Assembly: GCF_000264905.1 (NCBI RefSeq)
Contig: NW_006763145.1
Span: forward strand, 347,654-411,653
Reading direction: 5' to 3'
Length of the DNA: 64,000 bases
Source: Stereum hirsutum FP-91666 SS1
Taxonomy: Eukaryota; Basidiomycota; Agaricomycetes; Russulales; Stereaceae
Positions 56,500-64,000 of the stretch are shown here, piece after piece. Each line of letters starts with the position of its first letter. Position 1 is the first letter of the stretch. Under the pieces are notes generated by a model. That model ran no database searches. It was given only the letters and a program-made list of their open reading frames with translations, and was not told the origin of the DNA. The position numbers were made by a program, and so were the translations under genes.

Positions 56500-59449
56500 T
56501 GTCGAGTACTTAGGTCAGTCCGTCAATTTCACTGAATTGCTTGATCAGCGATAGCTTACCGTTCATCATCATTGATTATGTTTAGGCCCCCCTCCGCCGT
56601 TAAATAAGAGACAACCTGATAGATAGTATACAGTCAGTGATTCTTGACGTGCCTGGTCAGACACTCCTGCTTCTCTTGATAGAGCGTCGTGTATACAACT
56701 TTGCCTGTCACTTTGTCACTTTACATATATAATTGGTCACATATACAGTGTCTGTGATGGTTCATAGTTGCGTTCGAGTATTCTTCGGAGTCCATAATTC
56801 AGATGGGTGCTTGCATGTTGACAGAAATCCGAAAACATCGGACAAGGAGGGCGGGAACTTATCAAGGCGCCATTTGAAGTGTTCTGAGCCGTATTAAGCC
56901 TTTTTCAATGTAACAGATTCTTTGAGGTCTCGAGTAAGTTCATGTGTATCACCGTTCTTCCGACGCAAATGAGCTCATTTCACCGGGTGCCCGAGAAAAC
57001 CCTTGAATGAGGCGAGTCATGTGTCCGGGAAGCGGAATCCATCATGCATACCTTCATCACTCGTTCGTCTTCTTCTGTCTTCCAAAAAAGTGTATATTGT
57101 GACTCTGCATATACAGCCATTTGATCGGAGGGACGAATCTTTCCAATTGCAAGAGGACGCTTTCGCTCGAGAAAAAAACACATCCGTGTAGAGGAGAACC
57201 ATTGTCGGCCACACATCAGCAAGACCGCACGCGTCTATCAGGTCTAGGAATAGAACGCCTAGACCATTCAGACCGTGCCACCTGTCTCTAAGGAACCCGT
57301 TGACAGAAATTTGACCAGACCCATGGCTCTTCCGCTAGAGTAGCCATAGAGCTTTCAAGAGCTCTCCTCAGGTCGTTGACGTTCCTCAGAGCTTGATCGA
57401 CAATTCACAGTGCTTCACGACGCGAGGTTTTCGAAGCTTCAAATAAATCAATGTATTTGGGAGATAGTATACCATGGCAAGAACTACAACTCGGATGTAC
57501 ACGTGTCTCAGCACATATCGCAATACAGTACAATCGCCTTCAGTCCGTGTACTCGTCTGTGCTCGCGACGCGTCGCCACATCAATATCAGTACCTCACCT
57601 TCGCACTCGCACCCTGACAGCATTAACTAACCCTGCACTATAGCTAGGTATGCGCATACACCGCCAAAACCTGGATATTGAACGATCGACCTCAGGAAAC
57701 CTATACGAAGACTGCCGAAAGGTTATTTTCACAGCTGGGAGACGGAGGACATAAGTCAGCGAGCGCATCGAACAGCGAATCACACGGGTATAAAGGAATG
57801 GCGGTAAGAAGAACATACCGATAACTTATGAGCCCCGGCCAGGTTCTATGATTAATGGATATTTGTAAGTATTATAAGTAGCAGAGCGGAAGAAGAGCTG
57901 GGGTTGACCGTGTGCACACACCTTGTAGAGAACCGTCAAGGTAGTTCGCAAACGGCTAGGGAGAGGGGGAAGATGGGTGTTAGACGCGTCATGACCCGTC
58001 AAAATAGGAACGGTGTAGTGCGCCGGCATTAGCAGGTGGGGGCAGGACGGGGAAAGTGGGAAGCTGGCGAAGGGATGTTGTTGAAATCTTAGCATACTAT
58101 CAAGTACGTCCGCCCCGTCCTCGCGGGGTGCCTCTTCACACCGCGGGAGCAAAGAAGCAAACAAAAATGCGAGAAATGAACCGATTGGACAATGAGCTGT
58201 GTTCACTGAGGGGCGTTTCGAGGAGATTGCTCGACGTGTTCACGCAAAGAGCGAGTCAAGGGCATCATGGAGGGACGGAAAGAAGCGAGATGCAAAAATC
58301 ACACTGTCCGCCAAGTATCAACAGACCCACGTGCTGTTTAGGGCAGGCATTTGGGGAGACACGGTTGTCCGTTTCTGACCTGTTCTGTCCAAACGCTCTT
58401 GCGTTCTCCCGCATTATCACCTCCATCAAGCATTCACGGTTTATTTTCGCTGTCAGACTGAGCGGCCCTTCCGTTCGACTTGTCTCTGCCGCAATCATCA
58501 CTGGGTCCTGTCCAGTCTGTATTTTACTCACATGCACATATTGTCCCGGGTCTGCCACAGTAGGGAAGAGTGTGAGGAGGTGGTAGTAGCACCACTGCAT
58601 CCTCATAAAGTACTTCTGCATAAAGAGAAAGAGTTGAGCATCCAACTCGTCCTCTAACCTGCGAGTCAGATGAATACCGAGCACTACGATGGTCTATCGT
58701 ACCAGCTCAACCTCTATCGAGTCTGCAAGACCTCGTGAGGTCTAAGCGCGAAGAGCAATCAGACCATCTAGACCGATTTAGAGCGTGAGAGGGGCGCTAG
58801 GGTAATGCGGTCTTGCTGATGCACTTCCCGCCGATTATGTTCAATTTTTTTTTTTTGCTTTCATATCCGTAAGCCTCGCGGAAAACATGAGATACTATTC
58901 ATAGCACAGAAGGATATTCTCGTCGCTTTCTCTGCCCAAGTTCGTCAGTTTCAGGCCAACCTTTGCAACTACTCAATACCACTTGTCTACACAGCCGAGA
59001 ACTGCAGCAATGCTTGAGAGAGAGCACGGCACTGCCAATACTGCTTCCAATGCTTTGTCAAGCCCTTTTTAATTGCTTCTTTATCCGTTTCCCATTTAGC
59101 ATGACAGAAGTAAATTCTGAGACCCAAGCCGGAAATTACTGGTCGCCAGCTGCTTGCGGTGTATGTACCCGGGCCCCGGTCTTCGTGACAAGCAAGCTCC
59201 CTTGTGATTTGTAAACATATGATCGTGCCCAGCTTTTTAAGCCTAAGTGGCGTGTTACATATGCGTGTATGCATGCTTGAACCACGCCTTCAGCAGCCTA
59301 TGTACCCTGTCCCTAGGCCTGTCCTCACATACCGCACTTTTGGCCCCGCTCCCACAGGTCATTGTTGTACCATCCACTCAACCTTGTCCAAGTCTTGTCA
59401 CCCCTCACACTGCCTTCTTCCCCTTGTCCACCTTCGATTGTACAGTGAT
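56500..59449. other. Gene-poor stretch
   Basis: No gene is recognised over about 2.9 kb. Minus-strand frames at 57826-58206 and 58265-58684 (126 and 139 codons) are open but have no domain or neighbouring exons. A poly-T run lies at about 58846-58856. Confidence 0.45.
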
Positions 59450-62400
59450 ATGGCGGACAATGCGCCTCAATCAAGTCTGCAGTCAACGTGAGCACTGGTC
59501 GTTTCTCTCCGATTCTATGGCCTTTGAAGTCTCCTGCTGTTCGGAAAGCGGCGAGTCGACCACGCTTGGCACACCCATCGATCAGCAGCAGCATATGATG
59601 GAAAATATCCTCAAACAGCAAAAGAAGATGATGGATGAAATTCTGAATAAGCAGAATGAGATGGCGGACGCCATTCTCAATAGACAAAGTGAAATGATGG
59701 AGCGCCAAATCAAATCAATCGGTAGAGATTTTACTGGTATGCTTGTCTGAATTGCTAAACACTTACAATCTTCCAGAGAAACTCTCGAATAACAGTATGT
59801 CATTGTTTAATCCTCGAGCGATAGCTCGATATCAGGCTCGTTGAATTTCTATCAGCTGATATATCTCAAATACAACGCCCACAGCACAGCAGCCTCCGCG
59901 AATTTACTATGCCAAGGAGACTAACGGCTGGACTCCTGTCTTGTCGAACATTGCCAGAAGCAGTAGCATTAAACCTGAATTGGAATCTTGGAAGGACACA
60001 TTGGATACCCTACTGATCTTTGTCAGGCTTTTTGCATTACTCACGACATCCGCTTTGTCTCACCTTATCTTTCCAGATTGCTCTTTTTTCTGCCATTGTG
60101 ACTTCATTTCTGGTTCCGGCATTGGCGGGGCTCTCGCAGGACCCTGCAGAGCGTACGAACGAACTGGTTTCTAACCTTACAGAAGTCATCATCCAGCTCA
60201 GCCAGGGGCAGACATCTTCATTGGATTTCCCGGAATCGATCCCGTTCAACCCAAACCCTGGTGTTATTCGACAAGTTGTCTTCTGGACGCTTTCTCTCTT
60301 GACAAGTGTAAGTTGTGTCTTCTCTTTGATAAATAATAATATCTTCCACTTTTCACCGCAAATTTCTAGGTCTCCATCGCATCCCTAGCTGTCATCCAAC
60401 GGACCTATCCCGCTTCCATAGCTCGAGTCTCCCGCGAGACAACTGAAGCTCACAACAAGCTAATCATGATGCTCGTTCGATGGACGGAATCAACCCGTCT
60501 CCTTAAACCTGCCGTTGACGCATTGCCGTACATCTTGATCATTGCTGTGGTTCTCTTTATTGCTGGCCTCCTGAACACCGTATTCGCGAGCGCTTTTGCG
60601 CTATCACCTATCCCAAAGCCCGTGTTCGCCGCCGGCGTCATATCTTCTGTTATCGTGGGCTTCTGCGGTGCTGCGATCATCCAAACCATCTTCTTTGGCC
60701 TCGCTCCAGTCCAAATGCGATTTCTGTACCCGGTATATATCTGGGATACCATTAGTAAATGGTATGACACGGCCAGAGCTGCCGCTTCGTGGCAAAACTT
60801 CCAACGCATGTTGCGGTACATACCAAAAATCTATAGGCGTCACCAGTTATCTACACCGACGGAGACTATGGTACTGGAGGCCTACCATACTATGCTTGTG
60901 AACACATACGACCACCATGATACAGCCAAGATCGCAGGCTCTTTATGGGGCATAATTCAGCCCACCGTACTGCAATCAAAGCATACGGAAAAGGTCACCC
61001 AAATCATCGTTGACCTTCTTTTGCCAGAATATGGCGAAAAGGCCAATTCAACGTGTGCATTTACGATCATAAAATATTACAGTACGTTTTATTCTACCTA
61101 TGACTATTCTCCAGGAATATATAGCTCACTGTTCAAAACACTGTTGATTTTTACCTTAGGGTACCTAGACCCGAATGACCAACACTTCTCCCTCCTACAA
61201 CGTCAGAGGGCCAGAATAATCAAAGCACTATGCACTGCACTCGAGACCGATTACAATGAATACCCGCGTCGTGAAGCCTCAGAGAGATTGTGGACTTCCC
61301 CATACATGGAGGCTCTGGCCACCATTCATCTCCTAGAGAGCTCAGAGGATAATTGCCATGATGCACCCTGTATGCTTTTACTTTTCGCTGAGCTAGGTTC
61401 TGGGTTAGAGACAGAACTCCGTCAAGTCCAAGCTCTAGCAGCGAGCAGCCTGTTTTATACTCAGTGTGTGGTAGCAGGGGTCCCTCAAAACCCTTCAGGA
61501 GACCCACTCTCAGGAAACCCACTCTCTGTCCTATTTGGGTCTATGGGTGACCTTCGAAGTCATCCGATCTTCAAGAATCGCCAAAACATGATTGCCCTGA
61601 TAGATTCCTGGAATGCCTATAGAGATATGACAGACAGTGCCCAATTGACGGACATCGACACTGCCCTTCGAGAATTATGTCGATGTCTCTCTCGTCGTGG
61701 ATTGCAGGTGTTCGCCGAAGCAGCACTTGAACAGGCACAAAAGTTCAGGACCAATGAACCTCTCGTGACACAACTGCTTGATGCCGTCGCCCTCTTCCGT
61801 CTGAGAGAAACCGATCCTGACCCTAGGTCTTACTCAGATATCGTCTCCCGAGTAATCTCTCTCGCCGAAGACGTCCTCGGTGCACCCACAGCTATGTCCT
61901 CCGAGCTGCGGGAGGGCATCATAGCAGTTGTCCAAAACATGGCCCACCGATTAGAAGACAAGGCGGCTTGGGCTAGAGAGACTACGACACAAGACCAAGA
62001 GGCTTGGGTAAAGGAGCCTATGGCAAAAGTGACTTCGGCTGATGGGGAAGTGACCAGGAATACGGTGGTTGAAGGGGTGAAATCTGCTAAATGGGCCAGA
62101 GTGATTTTGGCTGACGTCACGAGAGCCAAAGCAATTTTGAAGGATCTGCCCAAGGCCGAAGCGATTCTCGCTGATGCGAAAAGAAGGCTGGAGCAACTGA
62201 CCGTGCCTGACTCGAATTCACAAAGGGGACATCTGCAGGAGGACGTTCACGCAGTAAATGAACAGGCCAGAAGAGCTATTCTCGCAGCCTTTCCAGCAAC
62301 GCCTGTACCACCAGCTCCTGCTCAAACAACACCTGAGCAAGCGGTGGCCGTTCCAGCCACGTCTGGATCCTCAACATCTGCGCCAGCAGCACCTGCACCG

Positions 62401-62499
62401 GCAGCCCATACACCAGCAGGGGCTGCACCGGCGGGGCCTGCACCGGCAGAACCTACACCAGCAGCCCTTGCATCAGCAGCGCCGGATGAACATGCCTGA
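59450..62499 (+). CDS. DUF6535 family membrane protein with N-terminal coiled coil
   Basis: Six exons: 59450-59487, 59549-59736, 59777-59794 (18 nt), 59885-60021, 60077-60307 and 60370-62499, all phase-consistent. The start is MADNAPQSS. Exon 2 encodes a Gln/Met-rich coiled coil with repeated Q..MM..IL+Q (MENILKQQKKMMDEILNKQ). The DUF6535 core follows: LESWKDTLDTLLIF-IALFSAIVTSF (helix 1), NPGVIRQVVFWTLSLLTS-VSIASLAVIQ (helix 2), then two helices (LPYILIIAVVLFIAGLL; VFAAGVISSVIVGFCGAAII). The remaining roughly 500 residues are soluble, helical and armadillo-like in feel. They include a run of imperfect A-K-A-I-L-x-D segments near residues 740-780, and end in an Ala/Pro tail (SAPAAPAPAAHTPAG). 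The family is Agaricomycete-specific and its function is unknown. Confidence 0.75.
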
Positions 62500-62649
62500 G
62501 GAAGGTACGCAGGAGTTCTTTGTAATACTTAACATCTCGCTGTCGCTAACGAGTCGCCACCATGAAAGACGCAGACGATAGACCCCCCGAACACATTCCA
62601 CCTCGTGCATCCGGAATTGTAGATTCGAGCAGGGCGAAATAGTTGGGCA

Positions 62650-62822
62650 TCGAAACGTAAACGCACCGACTCGGAGAAGTGTACAATTTTGTAGGATTAG
62701 TTTGGGCAGGACGGGTTTTCTTGGATTGGGTAAAGCGAAACGTCAAAGAAACGGCTCGGAGAAGTGTACGATTGGGTATTATGGTCTGTTCTGTCAGGAC
62801 GTGTTTTTTTCTTGGATTGGGA
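62650..62822 (+). repeat. Tandem repeat, two units of about 86 bp
   Basis: Units begin CGAAACGT at 62650 and 62736 and share CTCGGAGAAGTGTAC and GGACG.G..TTTCTTGGATTGGG. They lie just downstream of the DUF6535 gene. Confidence 0.75.
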
Positions 62823-63673
62823 AAGGATGCTGTTGTATGCATATAGGAGGCGAGACGAGGAAGTCTAGTATCCGCCAATGGATGTGCTGTTACGAGATAT
62901 CACGAGGGATGGGGTTGATGGGCTTTGCCAGACGGCATTGAACATCATCAGCCCTCAAGCAGGCCAGTCGGACTGTATCCACGACGATGCCAAAGGACGA
63001 AGTCTAACGAACTTCAAAGACGACTTTAGACTATGCTGATTCCCGTCGACCCTCATCGGAGCTCAGAAGACCCTGCGTAAAGCATTGGCAGCCGAGTCCC
63101 TGAGGTTCAACATGCCCCAATAGATCGTATCGTCAAACTACACCGAGCATCGTCAGCCCTCGAGTCTAAGATAGTCAGACCAGACCGAGTTCGAGCTCGC
63201 GACAATCGGTTCGTGACAACACCAGAAGACGACGTTCAGGGACCGTTTCAGACCATGCTGATTCTCGTCGAGCATTGTCCGAGTTTGGGAAACACAGTGT
63301 ATGTACAGCACTCGCAGCCGTGCCACTTCATCCGAAAGAAACGGAAACCAGAGCTCGGAAACGAACATCAGTATTAGGAGCTTTTCGTTCGTTCGTCGAG
63401 ATATACGAACTATCCGTAAATCATTGTGAACCCTGAAGACGCATCGCGTTGCTCAAGGTCCTGATTACGACTCGAAAAGTACGCCTGAAGCAGGGTGTAT
63501 GATGGACGAGGAGACTTCAGAACAACGCTTGTGGCGAGATGCCGAGGTTCGAAAGTGGTCCCAAAGTATGCGATGCAACTCAAGCGCGATACGACTACGG
63601 GCGTCGCAGCACTGTACGGTGTGGCCCACATCAGGACATTGCCACTGCTGAGCTTGACAAAAGAATTCACTGT
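62823..63673. other. Gene-poor stretch
   Basis: No recognised coding sequence. Repeated wording such as gtcagaccagaccgag and related purine-rich pieces suggests old repeats. Confidence 0.35.
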
Positions 63674-63975
63674 ATGACGGTTCGTGGTTCGCGGTATGCT
63701 TCGCGGGTTGCAATTGCTTTTGGCCCGAGGAAGAGTAATGCACCCGTGGTGGGAATCATGTCTGGGGCTGGGTTGTCCGTAGACGATGATGTCAACGAAC
63801 GGCGAAGAGTCAAATCACCTCAGAGTCCAAGCTCGGCTCCAAATCCAAGTTAGGGTCCCAGTCCTTGACTCAGTCATCGACGAGTGGATCAGCTAGCGCT
63901 GAAATCGTAGACGACGGAGACATGAGCCACTAGTCGTGGTCTCAAACGCTCAAAGGTCTGCGCATCACCGGCACT
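63674..63975 (+). repeat. Diverged dispersed repeat, copy B
   Basis: This is the partner of copy A at 51787-52118, in the same orientation. It starts gacggttcgtgg, has the block atgcacccgtggtgggaatcat, and ends with caaaggtctgcgca. Copy A has about 60 extra bases after its first block. Confidence 0.55.
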
Positions 63976-64000
63976 GTCACGACTACATACAAACAGCACT

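Noticed and set aside
57826..58684. Two minus-strand frames of 126 and 139 codons
   Set aside because: Open but without domains, start context or neighbouring exons; could be chance.
57231..58800. Recurring ctagacc/agacc words near 57240 and 58760
   Set aside because: Short, imperfect and not clearly bounded; insufficient to call a repeat family.

Overview
The window is nuclear DNA of a filamentous basidiomycete, almost certainly a mushroom-forming Agaricomycete. Genes are split by many short (about 50-70 nt) GT-AG introns. Both tRNA genes carry a short intron next to the anticodon. Several genes belong to families typical of Agaricomycetes: DUF6533 (two), DUF6534, DUF6535, a BTB/POZ protein, and fungal ubiquitin-like and PARP domains. 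No CRISPR array, rRNA or bacterial-style operon is seen. Gene models below were spliced by eye. Stops and many junctions are firm, but several 5' ends are not.

Layout: 1-449 is the 3' end of a zinc-type dehydrogenase; about 2.3-3.8 kb a DUF6533 membrane protein; 4.6-5.5 kb (minus) a candidate small secreted protein with repeated mini-exons; 6.5-9.7 kb and 14.9-18.2 kb a tandem pair of about 1070-residue homeodomain-like proteins flanking an uncharacterised multi-exon gene (11.0-13.7 kb); 19.07-19.41 kb a small secreted cysteine-containing protein; 20.09 kb tRNA-Thr; 21.1-21.9 kb (minus) a NADAR gene carrying an in-frame TGA; 22.95-23.59 kb a terminal-inverted-repeat (TIR) element; 25.7-26.8 kb (minus) a DUF6534 membrane protein; 28.9-30.8 kb an MFS (monocarboxylate-type) transporter followed on the same strand by a cytochrome P450 (31.4-33.8 kb); 34.3-35.65 kb a second TIR element with the same termini; 36.1-36.9 kb a weak hypothetical gene; 37.25-39.56 kb (minus) a fusion of a fungal N-terminal region, ubiquitin-like domain, CxxC/CxxC zinc module and PARP catalytic domain; 40.5-44.3 kb shugoshin; 45.26-46.94 kb a NADAR protein with N-terminal Cys/His modules; 47.15 kb (minus) tRNA-Gln; 48.0-49.7 kb a second DUF6533 protein; 50.3-51.5 kb a BTB/POZ protein; 55.3-56.5 kb a P-loop protein with a broken Walker A and a Cys-rich tail; 59.45-62.5 kb a DUF6535 membrane protein. 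The rest is gene-poor and holds fold-back elements, tandem repeats and diverged dispersed repeats.

The most interesting themes are: (1) an ADP-ribosylation flavour, with a Ubl-zinc-PARP fusion whose third catalytic position looks like Lys, and two NADAR paralogues sharing exon structure, one interrupted by a single stop codon; (2) duplicated homeodomain-like genes in which the normally invariant homeodomain Asn51 is Arg and a DNA motif (ACGCATATATCCACC-like) recurs in two different reading frames; (3) two non-autonomous elements with shared TGTCGCAAAA termini but different internal motif arrays.
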